Part shown: positions 53,119-62,713 of the stretch, in pieces
Position numbering within the stretch: position 1 is the stretch's first letter
Layout: each line of letters opens with the position of its first letter
Assembly: GCF_963676815.1 (NCBI RefSeq)
Contig: NZ_OY781365.1
Coordinates: 3,382,501-3,446,500, forward strand
Length of the DNA stretch: 64,000 nucleotides
Reading direction: 5' to 3'
DNA from: an uncultured Draconibacterium sp.
GTDB lineage: Bacteria > Bacteroidota > Bacteroidia > Bacteroidales > Prolixibacteraceae
Translations under genes and position numbers: made by a program
Notes under the pieces: generated by a model
Database searches by the model: none
Seen by the model: only the letters and a program-made list of their open reading frames with translations
Told to the model about the DNA's origin: nothing

Positions 53119-55836
53119 TTGAAAACATATTTTATAAGTTATATGCTCCTGTTTTTATCTCTGTTATTGGGGACTAATACTGTTGTATATTCCCAGGAAA
53201 TTAACGAGGTAAAAATTACCGGTTCGTATCAGAACCAGCCGCTAGCCAAATTTTTGAATGATTTGGAAGTAAATTACAACCTAAGGGTTTATTTCAAAGA
53301 TGCCTGGGTTAAGAATTACACTGTTTCAAATCAGTTTGAAAATACGCCTTTGTTGCAGGCATTAAATAATGTATTTTATGATATCGATCTAACTTACGAT
53401 TTTTTTCAGGATGATGGAATTGTGGTTTTCAGAAGGTCGGCAGATACACGATCTAAATTTGATGACTATACCCAAACATTAGTAGTTGGCGACCCGATGA
53501 ATTTGGGGCGGTATAAAACTGCAAAATTAGATGGACGAGTGCTTGATGGTAAGGACGGATCTCCTTTGGTTGGCGCAGTTATCTATTGCAATAAACTGCA
53601 AAAAGGAACCACATCGGATGCCAACGGAAGTTTTGACCTGGATTTACCTACCGGCGACTTGAAACTAACAATCACCTATATCGGATTCGAGGGGTCAACG
53701 GTCGATATCAGACTTATTGAAGATGGGGCTGCCGATTTCCGACTTTTCGAAGAATCACATAATATTGATGAGGTTACTGTGCTTGGATCGGATGCGGATG
53801 TGCCACGCGCCCAAATGAGTATGGTGCAAATGACCGGGAAGGAAATTCAACAACTTCCGGCATTAATGGGAGAGGTTGATGTTTTAAAAGGACTCACAAT
53901 TCTGGCCGGTGTACAAACCGTTAGCGAGTTATCGTCGGGTTTTAATGTGCGGGGAGGTAATACCGATCAAAACCTTATTCTTGTTAATGGTAGCCCGGTT
54001 TTTAATTCGTCGCATCTTTTTGGTTTTATGTCGTTAATAAATCCTGATGTGGTTGAAAATGTACGACTATTTAAAGGTGGTATGCCGGCGCGTTACGGCG
54101 AGCGGGTAGCTTCGGTTATGGAAGTCGACTTTAAGGAAGGAAATGAAGAAACCATGCGTGTGTATGGCGGAATTGGAATCATAAATTCGCGGCTGGCAAT
54201 TGACGGGCCGCTAACGAAAAATAAGAAATTTACTACTGCCATTGGCGGACGGAGTTCATACACCGACTGGATTTTAAAAGAAATTCCGAACCTTGATTTA
54301 AGCGAAGGAGTTACTCATTTTTATGACATATCGGGTAAGTTTACCTACAAGTTTAACCAGCACAATAAAATAAGTGTGATGGGGTATACCAGTTTTGATG
54401 AGTTTAGTACAAGCTCGCAATCCATTACTGAATACGGCAACCTGCTGGGTAACTTAAAACTGAATAACCGTTTTGGAGAACGACTTTATGGCGAGTTAGA
54501 TGCTGCCTACAGTCGTTACGACTATCGACTTACCGATCTTGCCGACGATAAACCATACGAAGCTTATTATCTCGATAATCAGTTGCAATACAGTTCGCTT
54601 GCCTATAATTTTAAATGGCATCCCAACGAGCGTCATAATTCGGAAGCCGGATTTAAAGCTGTATACAACGAAATTAGCCCCGGAGAAATAATTCCACGAC
54701 AAGATACTTCGGTAATTGTAGGACGTAAATTAAATATGGAAAAAACGCTGGACTGGTCAATATACATTAGCGATGAGTTCCAGATTTTGCCAAACTTTTC
54801 TATTGTTGCCGGTTTACGTTACAACCACTTCAGTAATATTGGAACGCCGGTTGTATACCTGTACGATCAGGATCAGCCCAAATCGCCCGGAACGGTTGTC
54901 GATTCGCTACAGTTTGGAAAAAATGAGGCTTCGGTAACATACGGAGGACTGGAGCCGCGCCTGGCATTAAATTATGATTTTGATATGAACACTACGCTGA
55001 AATTCAGTTATCAGCGAACACGACAAAATATTTTTCAGCTGAGTAACAATGCTGTAATTTCGCCTGCCGAAACCTGGAAGGCCGCCGATTACCATTTAAA
55101 ACCACTGATTTCTGACCAGGTGGCAGTGGGAGTTGAAAACAACTCTTTGTTTTCTAATATCGATCTTTCGGCCGAGGTTTATTATAAAAACCTGCAAAAT
55201 TTAATCGAGTATAAAAACGGTGCTCAGTTGATAATGAATGATCATGTGGAAACAGCTTTAGTTCCAACCAAAGGTTATTCATACGGAATTGAGCTGAGTG
55301 CCCGCAAAAATACTGGCCGTTTAACCGGTTATGCCAGCTATGTATATTCGCGAACAATGCGAAAGAATACCAGTGATTTTGACGAAGAGAATTTGTGGAC
55401 CGGAGATTATTATCCATCAATTTACGATAAGCCACATGATTTTTCGTTAACCACAACATACAATATCAGTCGGCGCTGGCGTTTTTCCAGTAACTTTGTT
55501 GTGGTGTCCGGAAGGCCGACAACATTGCCCGAGATAAAATACGAGTTTGCCGGCGAAGACCTGGTTTACTATTCTGATAGAAACAAATACCGGATGCCGG
55601 CATATCATCGTTTAGATTTATCGATAACATTTGATCAGAATTTAAGAAAAAAACGCATGTGGAAAGGCAGCTGGACCCTTTCTGTGTATAATGTTTACGG
55701 ACGAAACAATCCGTATTCAGTTTATTACAAAAAATCGGTACCCGGCGAAAGCAACAACTACACCCGTTACTCATTGTTTAAACTTTCAGTAATCGGAATT
55801 CCGGTTCCTTCGTTAACGTATAATTTTAGGTTTTAA
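53119..55836 (+). CDS. TonB-dependent outer-membrane receptor with STN and CarboxypepD_reg domains
   Basis: A 905-residue receptor. Signal peptide 1-26; STN-like domain about 30-110 (QPLAKFLNDLEVNYNLRVYF); carboxypeptidase-regulatory-like beta domain about 130-210 (GRVLDGKDGSPLVGAVIYCN, DANGSFDLDLPTGDLKLTI); plug about 220-350 (SSGFNVRGGNTDQNLILVNG, VRLFKGGMPARYGERVASV); then a 22-stranded barrel ending in FRF. The start is TTG, chosen because it gives a full signal peptide. The STN domain in such receptors often signals to an anti-sigma factor, but no FecR or ECF gene is adjacent. The stop overlaps the DUF4249 start (TAATG), so the pair is coupled and probably forms one uptake complex. Confidence 0.93.
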   Translation: MKTYFISYMLLFLSLLLGTNTVVYSQEINEVKITGSYQNQPLAKFLNDLEVNYNLRVYFKDAWVKNYTVSNQFENTPLLQALNNVFYDIDLTYDFFQDDGIVVFRRSADTRSKFDDYTQTLVVGDPMNLGRYKTAKLDGRVLDGKDGSPLVGAVIYCNKLQKGTTSDANGSFDLDLPTGDLKLTITYIGFEGSTVDIRLIEDGAADFRLFEESHNIDEVTVLGSDADVPRAQMSMVQMTGKEIQQLPALMGEVDVLKGLTILAGVQTVSELSSGFNVRGGNTDQNLILVNGSPVFNSSHLFGFMSLINPDVVENVRLFKGGMPARYGERVASVMEVDFKEGNEETMRVYGGIGIINSRLAIDGPLTKNKKFTTAIGGRSSYTDWILKEIPNLDLSEGVTHFYDISGKFTYKFNQHNKISVMGYTSFDEFSTSSQSITEYGNLLGNLKLNNRFGERLYGELDAAYSRYDYRLTDLADDKPYEAYYLDNQLQYSSLAYNFKWHPNERHNSEAGFKAVYNEISPGEIIPRQDTSVIVGRKLNMEKTLDWSIYISDEFQILPNFSIVAGLRYNHFSNIGTPVVYLYDQDQPKSPGTVVDSLQFGKNEASVTYGGLEPRLALNYDFDMNTTLKFSYQRTRQNIFQLSNNAVISPAETWKAADYHLKPLISDQVAVGVENNSLFSNIDLSAEVYYKNLQNLIEYKNGAQLIMNDHVETALVPTKGYSYGIELSARKNTGRLTGYASYVYSRTMRKNTSDFDEENLWTGDYYPSIYDKPHDFSLTTTYNISRRWRFSSNFVVVSGRPTTLPEIKYEFAGEDLVYYSDRNKYRMPAYHRLDLSITFDQNLRKKRMWKGSWTLSVYNVYGRNNPYSVYYKKSVPGESNNYTRYSLFKLSVIGIPVPSLTYNFRF

Positions 55837-56897
55837 TGAAGCGTACCATAACATATAGTCTTCTATTCTTCATGCTGTTAACGGGGTGTGAGGATGTGTA
55901 CCGACCTGATATTGATGAGGTGGACAATGTTTTAGTGGCAGATGCGCGTATTTCAGCCGACGAGGATTTTAATTTTGTCCATCTATACGAGTCGGTGGCA
56001 TATTACGATAATGCAAGTACGGGGCCCGCAGTTACCAATGCTGATGTTCGATTGATTGACAGTAACGGAGATGAGCATGTTTTGCCTCATTATTCAGAAG
56101 GACAGTATGGATTGAACCTGGCACTTGATCCGGATTTGCAATACAAATTAAGAATTGATTACCAGGGCGAAGTTTACGAATCGACGTTTGAGAAAGTTCC
56201 TCAAAAACCTTCTATCGATAGTGTTTATGGATTTGAGGAAATTGAAATCAGGCAGGAAAGTGGTGATAATGATGTGGACAACCAGGATAAAATTGAAGGC
56301 GTAAGGTTGTATGCTGACATTACTCCGAACGATGAAATGCCATACTCAAGGTTTACAGCCAGTTTTGTTGTGCAATACAATTATAATGTTGAAGTGCCCG
56401 GACCTTTCGGAAGTACAATGGTTCTGACAGTTTACGGTTGGAAAACAACTTATCCGCAGGGTTCATTTAATATTGCTTCTCCACCCGAGTATTCTGCATC
56501 ACCCGAAATTAAAAAGCATCCATTGTATTTCTTTAAAAACAGTGTGAAATACGATTTTGAGCAGTTTTTTTCCGGTTGGATTGTAATACTGCATCAGCAC
56601 GCTTTGCCGGAAAATGCATATAGTTACTACGAGGATTTAAATAAACAGCTTAATTCGGAAGGAAAAATATTCGATCCGTTATATGTGCAGGCTCGAAGTA
56701 ATATTGAATGCACAAGTAATGCGAACCAGAAGATTTTAGGGAATTTTGAAATTTCGGTGAGTTCTGAAACACGTTATTTTTTGCGCTATATGTCGGAAAG
56801 CGCCGGTTTTGTTTTACGTGAGATTGATGAACGTATTGATATTCCGTTTTCCGGCGAACTAGTTGGCCAAATCCCTGATTTCTGGCAATACCCATAA
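55836..56897 (+). CDS. DUF4249 lipoprotein, copy 1
   Basis: A 353-residue lipoprotein of the DUF4249 family, with lipobox LLTG/C near residue 20. The mature chain starts EDVYRPDIDEVDNVLVADAR, then a beta-rich N-terminal domain (VHLYESVAYYDNASTGPAV, NADVRLIDSNGDEHVLPH) and a C-terminal domain with NAYSYYEDLNKQLNSEGKIF and RYFLRYMSESAGF. DUF4249 proteins are paired with TonB receptors in Bacteroidetes and are thought to bind substrate at the surface. It is coupled to the receptor by a one-base overlap and is nearly identical to copy 2 at both ends, differing most in the middle (VPGPFGSTMVLTVYG region). Confidence 0.9.
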   Translation: MKRTITYSLLFFMLLTGCEDVYRPDIDEVDNVLVADARISADEDFNFVHLYESVAYYDNASTGPAVTNADVRLIDSNGDEHVLPHYSEGQYGLNLALDPDLQYKLRIDYQGEVYESTFEKVPQKPSIDSVYGFEEIEIRQESGDNDVDNQDKIEGVRLYADITPNDEMPYSRFTASFVVQYNYNVEVPGPFGSTMVLTVYGWKTTYPQGSFNIASPPEYSASPEIKKHPLYFFKNSVKYDFEQFFSGWIVILHQHALPENAYSYYEDLNKQLNSEGKIFDPLYVQARSNIECTSNANQKILGNFEISVSSETRYFLRYMSESAGFVLREIDERIDIPFSGELVGQIPDFWQYP

Positions 56898-56908
56898 TAA
56901 AAGAACGA

Positions 56909-57001
56909 ATGAGCGGAACATTAAAAATATTATTTCACGTTGTGTGTGTTTTAGCAGGTGTTAAAACAATAGTACAAAATGCTGTTAACGTACAATTTTA
57001 G
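56909..57001 (+). pseudogene. 5' stub of duplicated MG2-like gene
   Basis: A 30-codon frame beginning MSGTLKILF and ending NAVNVQF before TAG. It copies the first 26 or so codons of the gene at 58069 with a few changes. It then crosses at GTTAACG into the 3' end of the TonB receptor. It is a by-product of the tandem duplication. Confidence 0.85.
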
Positions 57002-57007
57002 GTTTTA

Positions 57008-58057
57008 ATGAAGCGTATTATAACATATAGTTTTCTGTTATTCATACTGTTGTCGGGGTGCGAGGATGTGTACCGGCCTGATATTGAAGAGGTGGATAAT
57101 GTTTTAGTGATAGATGCACGGATATCTGCCGACGAGGATTTTAATTTTGTTCATCTTTACGAGTCGGTGGCGTATTACGATAATGCAAGTACGGGCCCCG
57201 CAGTTACCAATGCCGATGTTCGACTGATTGACAGTAACGGAGATGAGTATGTTTTGCCTCACTATTCTGAAGGGCAATATGGATTGAACCAGACACTTGA
57301 TCGGGATTTGCAATACAAATTGAAAATTGATTACCGTGGCGATGTTTATGAATCATCATTTGAGAAAGTTCCGGAAAAGCTGTCCATCGACAGTGTTTAT
57401 GGATTTGAAGAGATTGAGATCAGGCATGAAAGCGGTGATAATGATATTGATAATATCGATCGAACAGAAGGTGTTCGCTTGTATGCAGATATAAGTAAAA
57501 ATGATGAAATTCCTTATTGCCGGTTTACAGCTCGGTTTGTTACGCAATACAATTATACTATTGGTGGCGGTAGCGCAGCTCCAAAAATCGTTTATGGATG
57601 GAAAACATTATATCCGCAGGGAACATTCAATATAACGACACTACCGGAGTATTCGGCAACAGAACAAATAAGAAAGCACCCTTTATACTTTTTAAAAAAC
57701 AGAGTGAAATACGTTGAAGATTATTTTTTTACGGGATGGATTGTAATCCTGCATCAGCACGCCTTGCCGGAAAATGCTTATAGTTATTACCAGGATTTAA
57801 ACAAACAGCTTAATTCGGAAGGAAAAATATTTGATCCGTTGTATGTGCAGGCCCGAAGCAATATTGAATGTACAAGTAATGCAAGCCAGAAGATTTTAGG
57901 AAATTTTGAAATTTCGGTGAGTACCGAAACGCGTTATTTTTTGCGCTACATGTCGGAAAGTGACGGTTTTATTTTACGTGAGATTGATGAACGTATTGAT
58001 ATTCCGTTTTCCGGCGAACTAATTGACGTAGTACCTGATTTCTGGCAATACCCATAA
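57008..58057 (+). CDS. DUF4249 lipoprotein, copy 2
   Basis: A 349-residue paralogue of the gene just upstream. The lipobox is LLSG/C. The start, EDVYRPDIEEVDNVLVIDAR, and the C-terminal half (NAYSYYQDLNKQLNSEGKIF, IERTxxF replaced by REIDERIDIPFSGEL) are nearly the same as in copy 1. The central 30 residues differ: here the segment is IGGGSAAPKIVYG. Synonymous and amino-acid differences show the copies have had time to diverge. It may bind a different ligand variant or a second receptor. Confidence 0.9.
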   Translation: MKRIITYSFLLFILLSGCEDVYRPDIEEVDNVLVIDARISADEDFNFVHLYESVAYYDNASTGPAVTNADVRLIDSNGDEYVLPHYSEGQYGLNQTLDRDLQYKLKIDYRGDVYESSFEKVPEKLSIDSVYGFEEIEIRHESGDNDIDNIDRTEGVRLYADISKNDEIPYCRFTARFVTQYNYTIGGGSAAPKIVYGWKTLYPQGTFNITTLPEYSATEQIRKHPLYFLKNRVKYVEDYFFTGWIVILHQHALPENAYSYYQDLNKQLNSEGKIFDPLYVQARSNIECTSNASQKILGNFEISVSTETRYFLRYMSESDGFILREIDERIDIPFSGELIDVVPDFWQYP

Positions 58058-58068
58058 TTAAAGAACGA

Positions 58069-59718
58069 ATGAGCAGAACATTAAAAATATTATTTCTTGT
58101 TGTCTGTGTTTTGACAGGTGTTAAAACAATGGCGCAAAATGCTGTTAACGATGAACTTGTGGTTTTTACCGATCGCGATTTTTGCATTTCAGGAGATACT
58201 TTATGGATAAAAATATATGTACCGAAAGAAGCACATCCGTTTGGCAACATTGTTCATCTTCAGCTTGAATCGCAAAGTGGTAATTTAATCGGTTCGCGGG
58301 CGTTAAAGTGCATCGATACCCATGCCGAAGGATATATTCCCGTTCCCGATTCATTACAAACCGGATTGTATTTTGTGCATGCCTTTTTTAATGCACAACG
58401 CAACAATAGTGCACTAAAATGTGTGGGCAAATCGGTATACATTTATAACCGTTTTGAGGAAGAGATTGACCGTCTTCCGGTGTTGGAAAACAAAGAAGCA
58501 ATTGTGGAGGTTTCTGATGCTGGTGAAGGCATTCGGATAAACGTTGATAATAGCAGTTACAATCGCCGCGATAAAGTGACAGGGAGAATTGATGTTGACG
58601 AAAATGAGTTTGTTTACCTTGTGGCAAGTGCACAGATGATCGAGCCTTTTTCGCATCAAAATATTGATTTCCTTAACTTCGGGATGAAGGGGACGAATAA
58701 AAATATTCCGGCATTTGCTGAAAATGATGGGATAATGTTTTCCGGACAAATGAGCGATAAACAATCAGGTGATGCAGCCAGCGAACTTGTAATGCTTTCG
58801 GTGGCCGGTAACGAAACCTATTTTGATTATTATTTCCCTGATTCTTTAGGTGTTTTTCATTTTTTCTTGAGAGATGCAATGGGAATTGCCGACCTGATTT
58901 TGCAGCCGCTTACCGTGAGTGAAAAATCATACGATATCAGGATTACCCCAAATTTTATGTCGGGAGTTCAGCAGCTAAAATTCGACACAACATTTGTAAA
59001 TCCAAAACAAGCAGAGGTAATTGAAAACAGTATAAAAGGTACATTCTTTAATAAGCTTTTTAGCGGCGTATCCATTACCAAAAACGAATCGTTTGAGATG
59101 CCAAATCCATATGGAATGCCATTTTACGGAAACGTGGATTACCATGTAGTACCGGATGATTTTATTGACTTACCCGATTTTAAGGAAATTTCGCGCGAGT
59201 TGTTGGTGGGCCTACAATACCGCGACAGAAATGATGAAGTAACGTTCAGAATGTTGAATTATACCCGCGAAAAATTCTTCGACAGCGAACCATTACGATT
59301 ACTAAATGGAGTTCCGGTATTTAAGAATTCGTTTTTTCAGAATTTACAGTCTACGCAAATTGCATCAATCGACCTGGTAAAAACCGAGCGTGTTTTTGGC
59401 GATTTACGTTTTAAAGGTGTAATGGCGGTTTCGTTAAAAGATAAATCGAATAGCTGGCTGGCACAGCAACCAAATATTTTTCAGTTAAAAATGCCTTGTA
59501 TTCAGTATCCAATGCAAGCAGAATACAGCTCGCAAGAGAAAGACATAACACAACCTGATACCCGTCATCAGTTTTTAAATCAAACGCTTGATTTGAGCGG
59601 AAACCGTCCATTTAGTTTTCAACTGTCAGACGTAAAAGGCGAGTTGGAAATAAAAGTTGAGGCAGTTACAAAATCAGGAGAAATCTATAAAACATCAAAA
59701 ATAATCTCGGTACAATGA
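58069..59718 (+). CDS. Exported MG2-like protein with plug-like C-terminal domain
   Basis: A 549-residue secreted protein. A signal peptide covers 1-22 (CVLTGVKTMAQ). The N-terminal domain (about 25-130) is a macroglobulin-type MG2 beta-sandwich: DRDFCISGDTLWIKIYVPKE and LQTGLYFVHAFFN. The C-terminal part (about 400-470) contains LRLLNGVPVFKNSFFQNLQ and IASIDLVKTERVFGDLRFKG, which look like a TonB-receptor plug without a barrel. Such barrel-less plug proteins occur beside TonB receptors in this phylum and may modulate them. The next gene overlaps its stop by four bases (ATGA). Confidence 0.78.
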   Translation: MSRTLKILFLVVCVLTGVKTMAQNAVNDELVVFTDRDFCISGDTLWIKIYVPKEAHPFGNIVHLQLESQSGNLIGSRALKCIDTHAEGYIPVPDSLQTGLYFVHAFFNAQRNNSALKCVGKSVYIYNRFEEEIDRLPVLENKEAIVEVSDAGEGIRINVDNSSYNRRDKVTGRIDVDENEFVYLVASAQMIEPFSHQNIDFLNFGMKGTNKNIPAFAENDGIMFSGQMSDKQSGDAASELVMLSVAGNETYFDYYFPDSLGVFHFFLRDAMGIADLILQPLTVSEKSYDIRITPNFMSGVQQLKFDTTFVNPKQAEVIENSIKGTFFNKLFSGVSITKNESFEMPNPYGMPFYGNVDYHVVPDDFIDLPDFKEISRELLVGLQYRDRNDEVTFRMLNYTREKFFDSEPLRLLNGVPVFKNSFFQNLQSTQIASIDLVKTERVFGDLRFKGVMAVSLKDKSNSWLAQQPNIFQLKMPCIQYPMQAEYSSQEKDITQPDTRHQFLNQTLDLSGNRPFSFQLSDVKGELEIKVEAVTKSGEIYKTSKIISVQ

Positions 59719-60440
59719 GCAGCTTATTAAAATATTCAGGAGTGGTTTTGGGAATGCTGTTTTGTTTTACTCTGCAAGCTCAGGACATGGGAATTGATGC
59801 TTTTAATTTGAACAGCAACTCCAACAACCTTCAGGGAAAAATGCTTGGCGAAGTACATACGCTAAGTTCAGAAGCCAACTACTTTTTTTTGTACCCCGAT
59901 GATTGGGTGCCGGGCTCGGTAACCTTTGTAGATGGTAACGTGCACGAAAATATGCAGTTGCGTTATCAGGCATTTGAAGATGAGTTGATTTCGTATAACG
60001 AAAACGGCCGTTTTTTATACCTGGTTGAAAAAGAGCTTGTCAAAATTTTCTCATTTAAAGACGGCCTCACAACCCGAAAATTTGTTCGCTTAACACAGGA
60101 TAATAACCAGCAAACAAATATATACTTAGAAGAGCTGTACAAAGCCGATTTAAGTTTGTTGGTAAATTGGTACATCTACGAGCAAACGGTAAGTCCCTAT
60201 GTTGATAGAAATGGAATTACACGTGCAGTGGATTACCAGTTGCACAAAGACTATTATTTATATACCGAAGAGGATGGTTTAAATAAAATCCGCTTGAATA
60301 AACGGGCGCTTTACACGCAATTTCCTGAACAGAAAAAAGAAATCCGAAAACTTCTCAGGAAAAATAACCTTTTTATAAACGGCGAGTTATCAATGGTTAA
60401 GGCACTTAATTTGTTGCAGGAAAACAATCTCACAAAATAA
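59715..60440 (+). CDS. Hypothetical exported protein in TonB locus
   Basis: A 241-residue protein with a signal peptide (1-22; GMLFCFTLQAQ). It has no family I recognise. The N-terminal third holds NLQGKMLGEVHTLSSEANYF and a beta-rich segment NMQLRYQAFEDELISYN; the C-terminus is helical and charged (RLNKRALYTQFPEQKKEIRK). It overlaps the upstream gene by four bases, so it is made with it and probably acts in the same surface complex. Confidence 0.75.
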   Translation: MSSLLKYSGVVLGMLFCFTLQAQDMGIDAFNLNSNSNNLQGKMLGEVHTLSSEANYFFLYPDDWVPGSVTFVDGNVHENMQLRYQAFEDELISYNENGRFLYLVEKELVKIFSFKDGLTTRKFVRLTQDNNQQTNIYLEELYKADLSLLVNWYIYEQTVSPYVDRNGITRAVDYQLHKDYYLYTEEDGLNKIRLNKRALYTQFPEQKKEIRKLLRKNNLFINGELSMVKALNLLQENNLTK

Positions 60441-60502
60441 AATTATTAGAGCAACGCAACCCCGGCTGAACACATTGCATCTTCATAAAAACAAAAAACA
60501 TT

Positions 60503-61273
60503 ATGAAGAAACTAATTGTGCTGCTGTGCATGTCGGTATTGTCGCTTTCCGTTTTTGCGCAATCCGAAAAAGGCCATGTCTATCTTAAAAACGGATCTAT
60601 CATTAAAGGAAAATATTCCTACTTAAACAACGGAAAACAATTAAAAGTAGAATCAGCCGGAAATGTTTGGATTTTCGATGCTGACGATGTGGATCATATT
60701 GCCTCAAAGCGCGAGGGAGAAACAATGTTCAACGAAGATGCGGTAACGGATGCAAAATGGTTTTTCAGAACCGAACTGGGGGTTTTGGCCGGAAATTCAG
60801 ACAATAGCCAAACTGCCCCGTTTTCCATTACCGGATCGGTAAATTTCGTGGTTAATCCTAATTTTTCGGCCGGACTTGGTTTGGGAGTCGAGTTTCTGAA
60901 AGAATCGTACATGCCGGTTTATGCCAATTTCGAATACCGGTTCAGAAAGCAACTAACCAGCCCTTATGTTTTCCTTAAGGTTGGTTACCAGGTACCTATC
61001 GAAGACTCTAACGAAATTTATTACGATGTGTACCCAATCTGGAGCAGTTTTGCGCCATGGCCAAGCGATATGGCTCAAGACGGTTTCGATTGTAAAGGAG
61101 GAGTGCTTATTAATCCCGGCGTAGGTTTTCAGCAAATGTTTTCCCGCAATTTCGGGATGAACTTTGCTGTGGGTTACCAGTTTCACCGGCTTAGTTATGA
61201 GGGCAATAATGATTATTCGCTCGATATCGACTACAACCGTGCAACCGTTAAAATCGGTATAATTTTTAACTAA
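60503..61273 (+). CDS. Outer-membrane beta-barrel protein with N-terminal strand domain
   Basis: A 256-residue secreted protein. After a signal peptide (1-19, LSLSVFAQ) comes a short SH3-like segment (HVYLKNGSIIKGKYSYLNNG, then VWIFDADDVDHI). An eight-to-ten stranded barrel follows (FRTELGVLAGNSDN, FSAGLGLGVEFLKESYMPVY, FGMNFAVGYQFHRLSY). It ends IGIIFN, not in the usual terminal Phe. The function is unknown; position suggests an accessory of the receptor locus. Confidence 0.8.
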   Translation: MKKLIVLLCMSVLSLSVFAQSEKGHVYLKNGSIIKGKYSYLNNGKQLKVESAGNVWIFDADDVDHIASKREGETMFNEDAVTDAKWFFRTELGVLAGNSDNSQTAPFSITGSVNFVVNPNFSAGLGLGVEFLKESYMPVYANFEYRFRKQLTSPYVFLKVGYQVPIEDSNEIYYDVYPIWSSFAPWPSDMAQDGFDCKGGVLINPGVGFQQMFSRNFGMNFAVGYQFHRLSYEGNNDYSLDIDYNRATVKIGIIFN

Positions 61274-61285
61274 AAACCAAACGAA

Positions 61286-62569
61286 ATGAAAACAATCAAA
61301 AATATAATTCTGCTACTTTTTATTACGCTGGCCTTTTCGTCGTGCATGGATGAATATACCGAAGAGTTTACGGCCAATTCACCTGTTTATCTTTCGTATG
61401 AAGATCTACGTCAAGGCGTAAAATCTGTTACTGCAACCGACCTCGTAAATCCAGGTAAAATTTATTTTAAAGATGGTTATTTGTTTGTTGTTGAGCAATT
61501 TGCCGGTGTGCATATCATCGACAATCAAAACCCGGCCGATCCGCAAAATATTGGTTTTATCGAAATCCCGGGTAACGTTGATATTGCCATAAAAGAAAAC
61601 ATTCTTTACGCTGATAGTTACGTGGATTTGGTTGCCATTGATATTAGCGATATTAATAACCCAACAGAAGTTGATCGTGTTGAGGATGTTTTGCCATACA
61701 CGCTGCCACCGGCCAACGAAGATTATCGTTTTGCAGAAGTGGATGAAGATAAAGGCGTGGTAACCGGATGGGAGATAAAAAAAGTACGTCAGGAAATGGA
61801 ATACCATTATTACCCGATATATCGTTGGGGCTACGCTGAAGATGCCATGTTTGATGCCGCTCCCGGTTTAAGCAACGGGGGAGGACAATCCGGTGCATTT
61901 GGAGTTGGTGGATCGATGGCGCGCTTTGGTTTATACGACGATTATTTGTATGCCGTTGATGAGGTTAATCTGCATATTTTTGACGTAAAGACTCCGGAAG
62001 ATCCCTCAGAAATTGGTCAGCAAAACGTAGGATGGAACGTGGAAACAATGTTTATTTACGACGATCACATGTTTTTGGGAACACAGTCAGGAATGCGAAT
62101 TTTTAACATCGAAGTACCAACTTATCCGGTTTATGTCAGCGATTTTTGGCACATTACAAGCTGCGATCCGGTGGTAATTGCCGATGGATATGCATACGTA
62201 ACTTTGCGCGGCGGAACAACGTGTGGTAGTACGGTTAATCGCCTTGATGTACTTCAGTTGGCCGACGATTATGTGGATAATGATTTAATTGCATCATATC
62301 CGATGGACGGCCCATACGGGTTGGGAATTGATGGCGATGTGCTTTTTGTTTGCGATGGCGATGCCGGTCTGAAAGTATTCAATGCCGAGGATAAAACTGC
62401 CATCGACGACCACATGATTTCGCACTTTGCCAACATAAATACTTACGATGTTATTCCGCTAAACGGCTACCTGTTTATGATTGGCGATGATGGTTTTTAT
62501 CAGTACGATTACTCTGATTTGCAGGATATTACCCAGGTAAGTCACATTCCAGTTTTTCGCGAGGATTGA
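61286..62569 (+). CDS. LVIVD-repeat beta-propeller lipoprotein
   Basis: A 427-residue lipoprotein (leader LLFITLAFSS/C near residue 20). The mature part carries LVIVD-type propeller repeats: GVHIIDNQNPADPQNIGFI, DLVAIDISDINNPTEVDRV, NLHIFDVKTPEDPSEIGQQ and GMRIFNIEVPTYPVYVSDF, each a strand followed by an Asp/Asn-Pro turn. These propellers are surface proteins of unknown ligand in Bacteroidetes. It is the last gene of the TonB locus, 12 bases after the barrel gene. Confidence 0.9.
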   Translation: MKTIKNIILLLFITLAFSSCMDEYTEEFTANSPVYLSYEDLRQGVKSVTATDLVNPGKIYFKDGYLFVVEQFAGVHIIDNQNPADPQNIGFIEIPGNVDIAIKENILYADSYVDLVAIDISDINNPTEVDRVEDVLPYTLPPANEDYRFAEVDEDKGVVTGWEIKKVRQEMEYHYYPIYRWGYAEDAMFDAAPGLSNGGGQSGAFGVGGSMARFGLYDDYLYAVDEVNLHIFDVKTPEDPSEIGQQNVGWNVETMFIYDDHMFLGTQSGMRIFNIEVPTYPVYVSDFWHITSCDPVVIADGYAYVTLRGGTTCGSTVNRLDVLQLADDYVDNDLIASYPMDGPYGLGIDGDVLFVCDGDAGLKVFNAEDKTAIDDHMISHFANINTYDVIPLNGYLFMIGDDGFYQYDYSDLQDITQVSHIPVFRED

Positions 62570-62610
62570 TGGTTAAACTTACTTTGGGTCCTCCAACTCT
62601 TTAAGATATC

Positions 62611-62641
62611 TTAAGGCTCGGCAAACTGTCGGGCTTTTTTA
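62611..62641 (+). terminator. Terminator of TonB locus
   Basis: TTAAGGCTCGGC pairs with GTCGGGCTTTTTT through several G-U pairs, followed by Ts. The stem is wobble-rich but correctly placed. Confidence 0.6.
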
Positions 62642-62673
62642 TTGTTATTCAATCAGTAATCGAGGCAAAATTG

Positions 62674-62681
62674 TATTTTTG
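62674..62681 (+). promoter_or_regulatory. -7 box before lytic transglycosylase gene
   Basis: TATTTTTG matches TAnnTTTG, 33 bases before the ATG at 62714. Confidence 0.45.
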
Positions 62682-62713
62682 CTGTTTGGAAAAACAAAAG
62701 GGAGGTTAAACGG

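Larger units (their letters stand above)
55812..58150 (+). repeat. 1.17-kb direct tandem duplication (DUF4249 unit)
   Basis: Two units of 1172 and 1160 bases, bounded by GTTAACG at 55812-55818, 56984-56990 and 58144-58150. Each holds a DUF4249 gene. The middle junction joins a 5' piece of the downstream MG2-like gene to the last codons of the TonB receptor gene, showing the crossover point with 7-bp microhomology. Confidence 0.9.
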
